Source: Xanthomonas sp. XNM01 (GTDB taxonomy: Bacteria > Pseudomonadota > Gammaproteobacteria > Xanthomonadales > Xanthomonadaceae). Taken from it: 64,000 bases of DNA. Where the stretch lies: NCBI RefSeq assembly GCF_014851915.1, contig NZ_JACVAP010000001.1, positions 434,001 to 498,000 on the forward strand. Reading direction: 5' to 3'. Below the pieces are notes generated by a model. That model made no database searches. It was not told the DNA's origin and was given only the letters and a program-made list of their open reading frames with translations. Made by a program: the position numbers and the translations under genes. Every line of letters begins with the position of its first letter. Within the stretch, counting starts at the first letter, position 1. This document shows, one piece after another, positions 47,817-57,288 of this stretch.

Positions 47817-48947
47817 ATGGCCTGGAATACCCCCGGGAAGGGTGGGGACTCCCCCGACAACAATGGACGCAACCCCTGGCCGCCGCGGCGGCCCTCGTCT
47901 GGCGGCAACAACAACGGGCTGGGTGACGCGTTCGAGAACCTGCGCCGCCAGTTCGGCGGTGGCAACGGTGGCGGGATCTTCCGCTGGGTGCTGCTGGGCG
48001 TGGCCCTGCTGGTCCTGCTGAGCAGCTTCCAGCTGATCGGCGAACAGCAGCGTGGCGTGGTCCTGCGCTTCGGCGAGTTCGCCCGCGTGATGCAGCCCGG
48101 TCCGAACCTGAAGTTCCCGTGGCCGATCGAGCGCGTGGTCAAGGTCAATGCGACCCAGATCAAGACCTTCAGCAACACCGTGCTGGTCCTGACCCGCGAC
48201 GAGAACATCGTCAACGTGACGCTGAACGTGCAGTACCGGGTCGGCGACCCGCGCCTGTACCTGTTCGGTTCGCGCGATGCCGATCGCGTGCTCGAGCAGG
48301 TCGCGCAGAGCGTGATCCGCGAACAGGTCGGCCGCGCCAACCTCGATACCGTGCTCGGTGCGCGTGGGCCCCTGTCGGTCAGCGCCTCCGAGCAGCTGCA
48401 GGCTTCGCTGGACGCCTATCGCACCGGCCTGGTCGTGACCGAGGTCAACCTGCAGGACGCGCGTCCGCCGGAGGAGGTCAAGCCGGCCTTCGACGAGGTC
48501 AACAGCGCCCAGCAGATCAAGGACCAGCTGATCAACGAGGCCCGTGCCTACGCCGCCAAGGTGGTGCCGGAGTCGCGAGGCGAGGCCGCACGCCGCCGCA
48601 CCGTGGCCGAGGGCTACAAGGCCGCCAAGGTCGCCCAGGCAGAGGGTGATGTCGCCCGCTTCAGCCTGCTGCGCGACGAGCACCGCAACGCGCCGGAAGT
48701 CACCCGCAAGCGCCTGTGGCTGGAGACGGTGCAGGACGTGCTGGCCCGCAACCGCAAGGTGGTCGGCGGCGACGAGCGCCAGCTGATCTACGTGCCGATG
48801 GGATCGTCCGGCGGTGCCAGTGCGCCGTTGCCAGCACCGCCGACCGGGGCCGCCATCGCGCCCGAGACGGTGCTGCCGGCGATCGAGAATGCGAGCGAGC
48901 CGGTGCGCGCCACCGGCCGCACCGGGCGTGAGGAGGTGTCCCGATGA
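47817..48947 (+). CDS. hflK: FtsH protease modulator HflK
   Basis: HflK is one half of the HflKC complex, an SPFH/prohibitin-like cage around FtsH that limits its access to membrane substrates. The 376 aa sequence has a Gly/Asn-rich cytoplasmic N terminus, one membrane helix (IFRWVLLGVALLVLLSSFQLI), the SPFH domain (GVVLRFGEFARVMQPGPNLKFPWPIERV to VVTEVNLQDARPPEEV) and a long helical region. The ATG at 47817 begins MAWNTPGKGGDSPDNNGRNP. Its stop overlaps hflC by 4 nt. Confidence 0.96.
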   Translation: MAWNTPGKGGDSPDNNGRNPWPPRRPSSGGNNNGLGDAFENLRRQFGGGNGGGIFRWVLLGVALLVLLSSFQLIGEQQRGVVLRFGEFARVMQPGPNLKFPWPIERVVKVNATQIKTFSNTVLVLTRDENIVNVTLNVQYRVGDPRLYLFGSRDADRVLEQVAQSVIREQVGRANLDTVLGARGPLSVSASEQLQASLDAYRTGLVVTEVNLQDARPPEEVKPAFDEVNSAQQIKDQLINEARAYAAKVVPESRGEAARRRTVAEGYKAAKVAQAEGDVARFSLLRDEHRNAPEVTRKRLWLETVQDVLARNRKVVGGDERQLIYVPMGSSGGASAPLPAPPTGAAIAPETVLPAIENASEPVRATGRTGREEVSR

Positions 48948-49807
48948 AGTACCCGGCAATCGTTGCAGCGGCCGTGGCCGTGCTGCTGGGCCTGCTCGGC
49001 TCGGTCTACGTGGTGCGCGAGGACCAGGTCGGCCTGGTCCTGAACCTGGGTCGCGTGGCCCGGACCGACATCGGCCCCGGCCTGCATTTCAAGGTGCCGC
49101 TGGTCGAGACCGCGCGCGTGTTCGACCGCCGTTTCAGCCTGGTCGATTTCTCGCCGGAGCGTTACCTGACCTCCGAGCGCAAGGACGTCAGCGTCGACTT
49201 CGTGGCCATCGGCTACATCGACGACGTGCGGGCGTTCTACCGTGCCACCGGTGGCGACGAGACCGCCGCCAGCGACCGCCTGGCGCCGATCATCAAGGAC
49301 TCGCTGCGCAACGAGATCAACGCCCGTACCCTGACCCAGCTGGTGTCGGGCGACCGCGCCGAAGTCATCGCCACGCAGCTGGAGGGCATCAACCGCGGTG
49401 CCGCCACGCTGGGCATGCGCATCGTCGACATCCGGCTCAAGCAGATCGACCTGCCCACCGACAGCGACGTGATCAAGCAGGTCTACGACCGCATGCGCGC
49501 CGAGCGCAAGCAGGTCGCCAGCGCCCTGCGCGCAGAAGGCGAGGAGCAGGCACGGACCGTGCGTGCCCAGGCCGACCGCGACCAGGCGGTGATCGTGGCC
49601 GAGGCCGAGCGCGATGCGCAGCGCCTGCGCGGTGAAGGCGATGCCGAGGCTGCGCGCCTGTACGGGCAGTCGGCCAGCGCCGACCCGGCGTTCTACGCGT
49701 TCTATCGCAGCCTGGAGGCCTATCGCAGTTCGTTCGCCGATGGCCAGGGCGTGATCGTGCTCGACAAGGACGACCCGTTCCTGCAGTACCTCAAGAGCGA
49801 TCGCTGA
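48944..49807 (+). CDS. hflC: FtsH protease modulator HflC
   Basis: HflC is the partner of HflK. It is 287 aa with an N-terminal membrane anchor (AIVAAAVAVLLGLLGSVYVV), an SPFH domain (DQVGLVLNLGRVARTDIGPGLHFKVPLVETARVFDRR) and helices rich in Glu/Arg/Ala (QVASALRAEGEEQARTVRAQADRDQAVIVAEAERDAQRLRGEGDAEA is the family hallmark). Translation is coupled to hflK by an ATGA overlap and to the next gene by TGATG. Confidence 0.96.
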   Translation: MKYPAIVAAAVAVLLGLLGSVYVVREDQVGLVLNLGRVARTDIGPGLHFKVPLVETARVFDRRFSLVDFSPERYLTSERKDVSVDFVAIGYIDDVRAFYRATGGDETAASDRLAPIIKDSLRNEINARTLTQLVSGDRAEVIATQLEGINRGAATLGMRIVDIRLKQIDLPTDSDVIKQVYDRMRAERKQVASALRAEGEEQARTVRAQADRDQAVIVAEAERDAQRLRGEGDAEAARLYGQSASADPAFYAFYRSLEAYRSSFADGQGVIVLDKDDPFLQYLKSDR

Positions 49808-49998
49808 TGCCGGGCGAGCTGGTCTCGGCGCTGTGCCTGGTGGCGGTGATCGAGGGGCTGGTCCTGTTCGCGCTGCCGGGGCTGTGGCGGCAGACGATGC
49901 AGCAGCTCGGCACGCTGCCCTCGCAGCGGCTGCGCCAGTTCGGCGGCCTGGTGATGGTCGCCGGTCTGGCCCTGCTGTGGTGGGTGCGGATGGGCTGA
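49807..49998 (+). CDS. DUF2065 membrane protein
   Basis: A 63 aa, two-helix membrane protein (LCLVAVIEGLVLFALPGLW and FGGLVMVAGLALLWWVRMG) of the DUF2065 family, also known as YjeT. It is commonly encoded right after hflC in proteobacteria, often followed by purA. Its ATG overlaps the hflC stop by 1 nt. Function is unknown. A strong terminator follows, and purA is absent here. Confidence 0.9.
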   Translation: MPGELVSALCLVAVIEGLVLFALPGLWRQTMQQLGTLPSQRLRQFGGLVMVAGLALLWWVRMG

Positions 49999-50029
49999 GT
50001 CCATCGACGCCCTGCACGCTGTCCATGAG

Positions 50030-50064
50030 AGCCCCGTCGGCTGCTGCCGGTGGGGCTTTTTTTT
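50030..50064 (+). terminator. Rho-independent terminator of the hfl operon
   Basis: AGCCCCGTCGG, loop CTGCTG, CCGGTGGGGCT: an 11 bp stem with two G-T pairs, followed by eight T. It lies 32 nt after the DUF2065 stop. Confidence 0.88.
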
Positions 50065-50081
50065 GGCTGCGCGGGTGGGAG

Positions 50082-50263
50082 GGCTGTCGCGGCTGTGGCC
50101 GCTCCTACAGAGATGGGGCAGGTCGTTGCAGGAGGCCGCTTGAGGCCGACCGCCATGCGTGGCGAGGCGTTGGTGGTGTCGGTAGATGGCTGTCGTGGCT
50201 GGGGCCGCTCCTACGGGAGCGGTGCGGGTCGTTGCAGGAGGCCGCCTAAGGCCGACCGCCACT
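50082..50263. repeat. REP-like doublet (two units about 106 bp apart)
   Basis: Two units start with GGCTGTCG.GGCTG.GGCC and share GCCGCTCCTAC, then G.GTCGTTGCAGGAGGCCGC and AAGGCCGACCGCC-like ends (50082-50187 and 50188-50263). Each contains an inverted pair of the motif GxAGGAG-GCC/GGCC-CTCCTAC. The same family of motif recurs in the array at 57291. It lies between the terminator and the phzF-like stop. Confidence 0.75.
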
Positions 50264-50267
50264 CGAC

Positions 50268-51146
50268 TCAGGTCCAGTCGATCTCCCCGCGGATCACGGT
50301 GACCACCTGGCCGCCCGACCAGACCTCGCCATCGGCGTCGACCCGCATGTCCAGACGCGCGTCGTGGCCGACTTCGCGGCCCTGGCTGACCCGGTAGCGT
50401 CCGTCCGCGCCTGGGAGGGCATCGCGCAGCTGCAGCCAGGCGGCGAGCACCGCGTTGGCCGCGCCGGAGGCCGCGTCCTCGAACACCGCCGGGCCACCGA
50501 CCAGGGCGCGTGCGGCCACCTGGTAATCGCTGCCGTGGCAGCGCGCCCAGGCCAGCACGCCCATGCTGTCGGTGCCGCGGGCCAGCGTGCAGATGGCATC
50601 CCAGTCCGGCTGCGCGGCGCGCAGGCTGGCTTCGTCGCGGGCCTCGGCCACCCACCAGCGCCGGCCGCCATCCATCAGCGCCGGAGGCAGCGCGCCCATC
50701 GGCAGCCAGTCCAGGGCCTCGGCCATCCGGCTGCCGCGGGCATCGGCGGTCTCGACCAGTCGCGCGCGCGGGGTGCGGATGGCGATGCTGCGGCGTCCGT
50801 CGGCGACATCCACACGCAGCGGCAGGAGGCCGGCGATGCCCTCCTGCACCAGCAGGCCGTCGCGCGGTGTGGCCAGGCCCGCGTCCAGCACCGCATGCGC
50901 GGTGCCGACGCTGGGGTGGCCCGCGAACGGCACCTCGCGCTTGGGGCTGAACATGCGGATCGCGTGGGTCGCTTCCGGGCGCGTGGCCGGGAAGACGAAG
51001 GTGGTCTCCGGCAGCCGCGTCCAGCGGGCGATGGCCTGCATCGCCGCATCGTCGAGGCCGCGGGCATCGAGCACCACGGCCAGCGGATTGCCGGCGCCGG
51101 GGCGGTCGGCGAACACGTCCACCTGGACGAAGGGGCGTGGAGACAT
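50268..51146 (-). CDS. PhzF family isomerase/epimerase-like protein
   Basis: A 292 aa protein with the diaminopimelate-epimerase fold of the PhzF family. The N-terminal VDVFADRPGAGNPLAVVLDA is followed by the catalytic glutamate in LPETTFVFP (Glu47), MFSPKREVPFAGHPSVGTAHA and, in the second half, VFEDAASGAANAVLAAWL. PhzF isomerises trans-2,3-dihydro-3-hydroxyanthranilate in phenazine synthesis, but most genomic members act on unknown metabolites; no other phenazine gene is here. The start at 51146 is chosen for the conserved MSPRPFVQVDVF. Confidence 0.9.
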   Translation of the reverse strand: MSPRPFVQVDVFADRPGAGNPLAVVLDARGLDDAAMQAIARWTRLPETTFVFPATRPEATHAIRMFSPKREVPFAGHPSVGTAHAVLDAGLATPRDGLLVQEGIAGLLPLRVDVADGRRSIAIRTPRARLVETADARGSRMAEALDWLPMGALPPALMDGGRRWWVAEARDEASLRAAQPDWDAICTLARGTDSMGVLAWARCHGSDYQVAARALVGGPAVFEDAASGAANAVLAAWLQLRDALPGADGRYRVSQGREVGHDARLDMRVDADGEVWSGGQVVTVIRGEIDWT

Positions 51147-51356
51147 GGGGGCGATCCTGCGCGGGAAAGCGCGGAGCTTAGCAACCACACCGCACCTGGA
51201 TCATGCGCGGTCGATGACAGCGGCGCGTCCGCTGGCCGGCGCCCGGAACCGGCCGTCAGCGGGCACCCGGCCGGCGCCGTCGATGAACGGTCGGGCCTGC
51301 GCGCCCGACCGGTCCGCAAGCGTGGCAGCGCGGCCGGGACGGCGGGTGATTTCCGC

Positions 51357-51362
51357 TAGAAT
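51357..51362 (+). promoter_or_regulatory. Candidate -10 box for lysAC
   Basis: TAGAAT in the context GCTAGAATCGACC, 41 nt before the lysAC ATG. A short out-of-frame ATG (51372) lies between them and overlaps the lysAC start region; whether it acts as a leader peptide cannot be told. Confidence 0.4.
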
Positions 51363-51403
51363 CGACCGTTCATGCCCGATGGTCGGGTGGTCCCCAGGCA
51401 GAC

Positions 51404-54034
51404 ATGTCCGCAGCTTCGTCCGTGCAAGCGCCCGCCTCCGGCGGGTGGATCGTCCTCAAGTTCGGTGGCACCTCGGTGTCGCGTCGTCATCGCTGGGACA
51501 CGATCGGCAAACTGGCGAACAAACGTGCGGACGAAACCGGTGCGCGGGTGCTGGTGGTGGTGTCGGCGCTGTCGGGCGTCACCAACGAACTGACCGCGAT
51601 CGCCGATGGCACGGACGACAGCGCCCGGCGCGTGGCCGCGCTCGAGCAGCGCCACCGCGACTTCCTGGCCGAGCTCGACCTGGATGCCGATGCGGTGCTG
51701 GGCGAACGCCTGGCGGCGCTGCGCGGCCTGCTGACCGACCCGCGCGCGGCGACGCGCCCGCTGGACTGGCAGGCGGAAGTGCTGGGGCAGGGCGAGCTGC
51801 TGTCGTCCACCATCGGTGCGGCCTACCTGCACGCGAGCGGCCTGGACATCGGCTGGATCGATTCGCGCGACTGGATCTGCGCGATGCCGCCGCAGGACGA
51901 CCAGAGCCCGTGGTCGCAGCGGCTGTCGGTGAACTGCCAGTGGCAGTCCGATGCCGCGTGGCGGGCACGCTTCGACGCGCAGCCGAGCCGGTTCCTGATC
52001 GGCCAGGGCTTCATCGCGCGTCATGCCGACGGCGGCACCGCGATCCTCGGCCGCGGTGGCTCCGATACCTCGGCCGCGTACTTCGGTGCGCTGCTCGGTG
52101 CGGCGCGCGTGGAGATCTGGACCGACGTGCCAGGCATGTTCAGCGCCAACCCGCGCGAGGTGCCGGATGCGCGCCTGCTGACCCGGCTCGGTTACGCCGA
52201 GGCGCAGGAAATCGCCACCACCGGCGCCAAGGTGCTGCACCCGCGCTCGATCAAGCCCTGCCGCGACGCCGGCGTGCCGATGGCGATCCTCGATACCGAG
52301 CGGCCCGACCTGCCCGGCACCTCGATCGACCGCAGCGCGGCCACCGTGCCCGGCGTCAAGGCGCTCAGCCGACGCAACGGCGTGGTGCTGGTGTCGGTGG
52401 AGGACATCGGCATGTGGCAGCAGGTCGGCTACCTGGCCGAGGTGTTCGCGCTGTTCCGCAAGCACGGCCTGTCCGTCGACATGATCGGTACCTCGCAGAC
52501 CAATGTGACCGTGTCGCTGGACCCCAGCGAGAACCTGCTCAACGACGACGTGCTGTCGGCGCTGGCCGCCGACCTGGAGAAGATCGGCCGGGTCAAGGTG
52601 ATCGTGCAGTGCGCGGCCATCACCCTGGTCGGCCGCGGCATGCGCTCGCTGCTGCACCGGCTGTCGGACGTGTGGGCCGCGTTCGGCCACGAGCGCGTGC
52701 ACATGATCTCGCAGTCGTCCAACGACCTGAACCTGACCTTCGTCATCGATGAAGCCGACGCGGACGGCCTGCTGCCGACGCTGCACGCCGCGCTGATCGA
52801 CGGTGGCGCGATGCCGGTGCTGGAGAACGAGGTGTTCGGTCCGCGCTGGCGCGACATCAACGGCAGCGTGCGTCCGCGGCAGCAGCCGTGGTGGCAGCAG
52901 CCGGCCGAGCGCGCGCGCCTGCTGGCCAGCGCGGGGACCGGCACGCCGCGCTACGTCTACCACCTGCCGACCGTGCGCGAGCGTGCACGCTCGCTGGCCG
53001 CCATCCCGGCGGTCGACCGGCGCTACTACGCGATCAAGGCCAACCCGCACGCGGCGCTCCTGCGCACGATGGTCGAGGAAGGCTTCGGCCTGGAGTGCGT
53101 GTCGCTGGGCGAGCTGCGCCACGTGTTCGCGTCCGTGCCGGGCATGGATCCGGCGCGGGTGCTGTTCACCCCCAGCTTCGCGCCGCGCAACGAGTACGCC
53201 GAGGCGTTCGCGCTGGGCGTCACCGTCACCGTCGACAACGTCGAGGCCCTGCGGCGCTGGCCGGAGATCTTCCGCGGTCGCCAGATCTGGGTGCGGATCG
53301 ACCTGGGCCACGGCGATGGCCACCACGAGAAGGTCAACACCGGCGGCAAGGCGTCCAAGTTCGGCCTGTCGGTCGCGCGCGTGGACGAATTCGTCGATGC
53401 CGCGCGCGCGCTGGACGTCGCCATCGTCGGCCTGCACGCGCACCTGGGCAGCGGCGTGGAAACCGCCGGCCACTGGCGCCTGATGTGCGACGAACTGGCC
53501 GGCTTCGCCCGCCGCATCGGCAGCGTCGGCATCATCGACATCGGTGGCGGCCTGCCGATCCCGTATACCGCCGACGACGAACCGTTCGACCTCGAGGCCT
53601 GGGCCGCCGGCCTCGCCGACGTGCGCGCGGTGCACCCGGCGTTCCAGCTGGCGATCGAGCCTGGCCGCTTCCTGGTGGCCGAATCCGGCGTGCTGCTCTG
53701 CAACGCCAGCCAGGTGGTCGAGAAGGACGGTGTGCTGCGCGTCGGCCTGGATGCCGGCATGCATACGCTGATCCGCCCGGCGCTGTACGACGCCTGGCAC
53801 GACATCGCCAACCTCAGCCGTCTCGACGAGGCCGCCGATGGCGTATTCGACGTGGTCGGCCCGATCTGCGAATCCAGCGACGTGTTCGGCAAGCGCCGGC
53901 GCCTGCCGGCCACGACCACTCCCGACGACGTGATCCTGATCGCCGATGCCGGCGCGTACGGCTACTCGATGGCCAACACCTACAACCACCGCGCGCTGCC
54001 GGCCGAGGATGTGCTCGATGCCGCCGCGGATTGA
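51404..54034 (+). CDS. lysAC: Bifunctional aspartate kinase / diaminopimelate decarboxylase
   Basis: One 876 aa polypeptide carries the first and last steps of lysine synthesis. Residues 1 to about 475 are aspartate kinase: VLKFGGTSVSRRHRW, GRGGSDTSAAYFGALLGA and YAEAQEIATTGAKVLHPRSI, then ACT domains (VLVSVEDIGMWQQVGYLAEVF, SVDMIGTSQTNVTVSLD). From about 500 the PLP-dependent decarboxylase follows: Lys545 in YYAIKANPH binds PLP, HLGSGVET, IDIGGGLPIPY, EPGRFLVAESG, CESSDVFG and DAGAYGYSMANTYNH are active-site blocks. This fusion is characteristic of xanthomonads. It probably couples lysine feedback on the kinase ACT domains to mDAP consumption. A membrane-protein gene overlaps its 3' end by 17 nt. 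Confidence 0.96.
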   Translation: MSAASSVQAPASGGWIVLKFGGTSVSRRHRWDTIGKLANKRADETGARVLVVVSALSGVTNELTAIADGTDDSARRVAALEQRHRDFLAELDLDADAVLGERLAALRGLLTDPRAATRPLDWQAEVLGQGELLSSTIGAAYLHASGLDIGWIDSRDWICAMPPQDDQSPWSQRLSVNCQWQSDAAWRARFDAQPSRFLIGQGFIARHADGGTAILGRGGSDTSAAYFGALLGAARVEIWTDVPGMFSANPREVPDARLLTRLGYAEAQEIATTGAKVLHPRSIKPCRDAGVPMAILDTERPDLPGTSIDRSAATVPGVKALSRRNGVVLVSVEDIGMWQQVGYLAEVFALFRKHGLSVDMIGTSQTNVTVSLDPSENLLNDDVLSALAADLEKIGRVKVIVQCAAITLVGRGMRSLLHRLSDVWAAFGHERVHMISQSSNDLNLTFVIDEADADGLLPTLHAALIDGGAMPVLENEVFGPRWRDINGSVRPRQQPWWQQPAERARLLASAGTGTPRYVYHLPTVRERARSLAAIPAVDRRYYAIKANPHAALLRTMVEEGFGLECVSLGELRHVFASVPGMDPARVLFTPSFAPRNEYAEAFALGVTVTVDNVEALRRWPEIFRGRQIWVRIDLGHGDGHHEKVNTGGKASKFGLSVARVDEFVDAARALDVAIVGLHAHLGSGVETAGHWRLMCDELAGFARRIGSVGIIDIGGGLPIPYTADDEPFDLEAWAAGLADVRAVHPAFQLAIEPGRFLVAESGVLLCNASQVVEKDGVLRVGLDAGMHTLIRPALYDAWHDIANLSRLDEAADGVFDVVGPICESSDVFGKRRRLPATTTPDDVILIADAGAYGYSMANTYNHRALPAEDVLDAAAD

Positions 54035-54470
54035 GTTCGCGCTGGTGGCAGGCAGCCTCGCCGTCGTCCTGGCGATGGTCGGGCTGTGGCTGATGGTGCG
54101 CAGGGAGTTCGGCGAGATGCTGGGGCTGGTCGCGCCTGCGGCGGGTATCGCCGCGGCGCTGTCGGCGCTGTGGACCGGGGGCTGGCGCCTGTTCGTCGGC
54201 TGTCGCCGGCGCTACTGGCCGACGATCGGCCTGGCGTTCTTCACCGTGCTGGTGGCGATGGCGCTGTTCGTGCTGGCGGTCGCGCTGCAGGCGTGGTTCC
54301 AGTTGCCCGAGGGGCCGGTTTCCGGCCGGCTGCTGCGTGCGCTCGACAACGGCGCGCTCCTGGGCTTCTTCGCGCTGGTGATCGGCGGAGTGCCCGCGTG
54401 GCTGCTGATGCTGCCGGTCTCCACCCGGTACCTGCGCCTCCAGCGTCTGCGGCTGGAGCCCGCCCGATGA
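54018..54470 (+). CDS. Hypothetical membrane protein between lysAC and murL
   Basis: A 150 aa protein with four hydrophobic segments (FALVAGSLAVVLAMVGLWLMV, LVAPAAGIAAALSALWTGGW, IGLAFFTVLVAMALFVLAVALQAWF, ALLGFFALVIGGVPAWLLML). Its ATG lies inside the end of lysAC (17 nt overlap), which implies coupled translation. No family is recognisable. Since both neighbours serve cell-wall precursor synthesis, a related role is possible but unproven. Confidence 0.65.
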   Translation: MPPRIEFALVAGSLAVVLAMVGLWLMVRREFGEMLGLVAPAAGIAAALSALWTGGWRLFVGCRRRYWPTIGLAFFTVLVAMALFVLAVALQAWFQLPEGPVSGRLLRALDNGALLGFFALVIGGVPAWLLMLPVSTRYLRLQRLRLEPAR

Positions 54471-54557
54471 GCGCATCGGGCCGCTCGCCGGCTGTCCGTT
54501 CTTCCTGCCGTCGCCACCGCGCCCGGCTCAATCCTGTTCGTGCGGAGTCCTGAGTGC

Positions 54558-55916
54558 ATGTTCAAGCGTGACGCCATCACCACCTTCCGTTTCGTGCGCT
54601 GCACGTTCGACCCGCAGGACGGCGTGGCGCGTCTGGTCTATGCCTTCGACGACGGCCCCGAGCTGGTCGAGACGGTCACCATTCCCGGCGCGCCGTTCGT
54701 GCTGGACGGCGCGCGCGCCGTCGCGGTGCAGCGTGCGCTGCGCCTGCTGCATCTGATCGCCGGCGTCAGCTACTACAAGGCCGCGGTGCCGCCGACCATC
54801 GTCATCGAGGGCGAGGGCATCGACGCGGCCACCGCCGCGCTGGCCGAGCAGGTCTACCTCAACGGCCTGGGCGAGTTCGCCTACCGCAACGGACTGGACC
54901 TGCACGGCCGGATCCGCTTTCCGGTCGCCGACGTGATGCCTGGCGAAGGCGATGGCGCGCCGGTGCTGGGCCTGGATGCACGCGCGCTGGTCGCCATCGG
55001 TGGCGGCAAGGATTCGCTGGTCAGCATCGAGGCCCTGCGCGCCGCGGGCGTCGAGCAGACCGTCACCTGGATCGGCGGTTCGCAGCTGATCCGCACCTGC
55101 GCCGAGCGCACCGGCCTGGCGACGCTCAACATCGGCCGCGCGCTGGCGCCGGAGCTGTTCGAGATCAACCGCCAGGGCGCGTACAACGGCCACATCCCGG
55201 TGACCGCGGTGAACTCGGCCATCCTGGTGCTGGCCGCGGTGCTGACCAATGCCGGCCAGGTGGTGTTCTCCAACGAGCGTTCGGCCAGCTACGGCAGCAT
55301 CATCCCAGGCACCGGCGAGGTGAACCACCAGTGGTCGAAGGGCTGGGCGTTCGAGCAGGCCTTCGGCGCGCATGTCGAGCGCAGCGTCGCCGCCGACCTG
55401 CACTACTACTCGCTGCTGCGCCCGCTGTCGGAGCTGGCGGTGGCGCGGCAGTTCGCGCGCACCGATCATTACGACGCGCATTTCTCCAGCTGCAACCGCA
55501 ACTTCCACATCCTCGGCGAGAAACCGGCGCAGCGCTGGTGCGGGCTGTGCCCGAAGTGCCACTTCGTGTTCTTGGCGCTGGCGCCGTTCATGCCCAAGCC
55601 GCGGCTGGTGCGCATCTTCGGCCGCAACCTGCTGGACGACATCGCGCTGGCGCCGGGCTTCGATGCCTTGCTGGAGTTCCAGGATCACAAGCCGTTCGAA
55701 TGCGTTGGCGAAGGCCGGGAATCGCGTACCGCCATGGCGCTGCTGGCCGCGCGTGCCGACTGGCGCGAGGACGCGCTGGTGGCGCGCTTCGTGCGCGAGA
55801 TCCAGCCGCAGCTGGACCCGGCCGAACTGGCGCTGGAGCCGCTGCTGGAGATCGTCGGCGAGCATCGCGTCCCGGCCGCGGTCTGGGAGCGGATCGGTGC
55901 GCGTTTCGCAGCTTGA
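54558..55916 (+). CDS. murL: UDP-MurNAc-L-Ala-L-Glu epimerase MurL
   Basis: MurL converts the terminal L-glutamate of UDP-MurNAc-L-Ala-L-Glu to D-glutamate, using ATP, in the alternative peptidoglycan route described in Xanthomonas. The 452 aa sequence has an ATP-binding PP-loop-like motif ([17 protein letters not shown]), then [49 protein letters not shown], and the cysteine-containing [10 protein letters not shown] and [13 protein letters not shown] blocks typical of the family. The ATG at 54558 is used; an upstream GTG at 54540 is possible. The murD2 start lies inside its 3' end. Confidence 0.92.
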   Translation: MFKRDAITTFRFVRCTFDPQDGVARLVYAFDDGPELVETVTIPGAPFVLDGARAVAVQRALRLLHLIAGVSYYKAAVPPTIVIEGEGIDAATAALAEQVYLNGLGEFAYRNGLDLHGRIRFPVADVMPGEGDGAPVLGLDARALVAIGGGKDSLVSIEALRAAGVEQTVTWIGGSQLIRTCAERTGLATLNIGRALAPELFEINRQGAYNGHIPVTAVNSAILVLAAVLTNAGQVVFSNERSASYGSIIPGTGEVNHQWSKGWAFEQAFGAHVERSVAADLHYYSLLRPLSELAVARQFARTDHYDAHFSSCNRNFHILGEKPAQRWCGLCPKCHFVFLALAPFMPKPRLVRIFGRNLLDDIALAPGFDALLEFQDHKPFECVGEGRESRTAMALLAARADWREDALVARFVREIQPQLDPAELALEPLLEIVGEHRVPAAVWERIGARFAA

Positions 55917-57288
55917 TGGCCTGCGGGTCGCACTGTGGGGCTGGGGCCGCGAGGGCCGCGCCGCCTGGCGTGCGATCCGCGCGCAGCTGCCGCAGCTGCC
56001 GCTGACCCTGTTCTGCAACGCGAGCGAGGCCGCCGATGCGGCCGCGCTCGGCGATGCCTGGCTGAGCACGCGCGAGCAGGTCGATGCGCAGGCGCTGTCG
56101 GGGTTCGACGTGGTGATCAAGTCGCCCGGCATCAGTCCGTACTCGCCCGAGGCGCTGGCCGCCGCGCAGGCCGGCACGCGTTTCATCGGCGGCACCACGC
56201 TGTGGTTCGCCGAGCATCCGCACGCGCGCACCGTCTGCGTCACCGGCACCAAGGGCAAGAGCACCACCACCGCCTTGCTCGCGCATCTGCTGCGCGCGGG
56301 CGGGCACCGCACCGCACTGGCCGGCAACATCGGCCTGCCGCTGCTGGAGCTGGACCAGCTGCCCCCGGCCGAGCTGCATGCGATCGAACTGTCCAGCTAC
56401 CAGACCGGCGATGTCGCCGCCTCCGGCGTGCATCCGCACGTGGCTGTGGTGCTGAACCTGTTCCCCGAGCATCTGGACTGGCACGGCAGCGAGCAGCGCT
56501 ACATCGAGGACAAGCTCAAGCTGGTCACCGCCGCCGCGCCGCGCATCGCCGTGCTCAATGCCGACGACCCGCACCTGGCGCAGCTGCAGCTGCCGCACAG
56601 CACGGTGATCTGGTTCAACCGGTCCGAGGGCTGGCACATGCGCGGCGAGGTCGTGCACCGCGGCGAGCTGGCCGTGTTCGACACCCGCGACACGCCGCTG
56701 CCCGGCCGCCACAACCGCGGCAACCTGTGCGCGGTGCTGGCTGCGATCGAGGCGCTGGGCCTGGATGCGGTGTCGCTGGCACCGGCCGTGCAGAGCTTCC
56801 GGCCGCTGCCCAACCGCCTGCAGCGCATCGGCACGCGCGATGGCGTCACCTGGGTCAACGACTCGATCAGTACCACGCCCCACGCCAGCCTCGCCGCGCT
56901 GGACTGCTTCGCCGGGCGCCGCATCGCACTGCTGGTCGGCGGTCACGACCGCGGCCTGGACTGGAGCGACTTCGTCCTGCACATGACCCACGACACGCCG
57001 CCGCTGGAGATCGTGACGATGGGCGCCAACGGCCCGCGCATCCATGCGCTGCTGCAGCCGCTGGCCGAGGCCGGCCGCTTCGGCCTGCACGCCGCCGCCG
57101 ATCTGCCGCAGGCGATGCGGCTGGCCCGCGATGCGCTGGGCGAGGAGGGCGGCATCGTCCTGCTGTCGCCCGGCGCCCCCAGCTTCGGCGCCTACCGCGA
57201 CTACGTCGAACGCGGCCGCCACTTCGCCAGCCTGGCCGGCTTCGACCCCGACGCGATCAGCGCGATCCCCGGCCTGGGCGTCGCCTGA
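55897..57288 (+). CDS. murD2: UDP-MurNAc-L-alanine-L-glutamate ligase MurD2
   Basis: MurD2 adds L-glutamate (not D-glutamate) to UDP-MurNAc-L-Ala; its product is the substrate of MurL. The 463 aa Mur ligase starts with GTG, 20 nt inside murL. It has the N-terminal UDP-binding lobe ([30 protein letters not shown]), the ATP P-loop [27 protein letters not shown] with the catalytic Glu, [16 protein letters not shown], and the C-terminal [14 protein letters not shown] in place of MurD's DSKATN. The pair murL-murD2 replaces the usual murI/murD entry of D-Glu. Lysine-pathway lysAC lies just upstream. Confidence 0.92.
   Translation: MRVSQLDGLRVALWGWGREGRAAWRAIRAQLPQLPLTLFCNASEAADAAALGDAWLSTREQVDAQALSGFDVVIKSPGISPYSPEALAAAQAGTRFIGGTTLWFAEHPHARTVCVTGTKGKSTTTALLAHLLRAGGHRTALAGNIGLPLLELDQLPPAELHAIELSSYQTGDVAASGVHPHVAVVLNLFPEHLDWHGSEQRYIEDKLKLVTAAAPRIAVLNADDPHLAQLQLPHSTVIWFNRSEGWHMRGEVVHRGELAVFDTRDTPLPGRHNRGNLCAVLAAIEALGLDAVSLAPAVQSFRPLPNRLQRIGTRDGVTWVNDSISTTPHASLAALDCFAGRRIALLVGGHDRGLDWSDFVLHMTHDTPPLEIVTMGANGPRIHALLQPLAEAGRFGLHAAADLPQAMRLARDALGEEGGIVLLSPGAPSFGAYRDYVERGRHFASLAGFDPDAISAIPGLGVA

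Noticed and set aside
50268-51146. Phenazine biosynthesis cluster
   Set aside because: Only a PhzF-fold gene is present; no phzA, phzB, phzD, phzE or phzG neighbours exist, and most PhzF-like proteins are not phenazine enzymes.
51372-51593. Leader peptide or uORF before lysAC
   Set aside because: The frame runs deep into lysAC and has no stop near the start; no attenuator hairpin is visible. It is mentioned under the promoter only.
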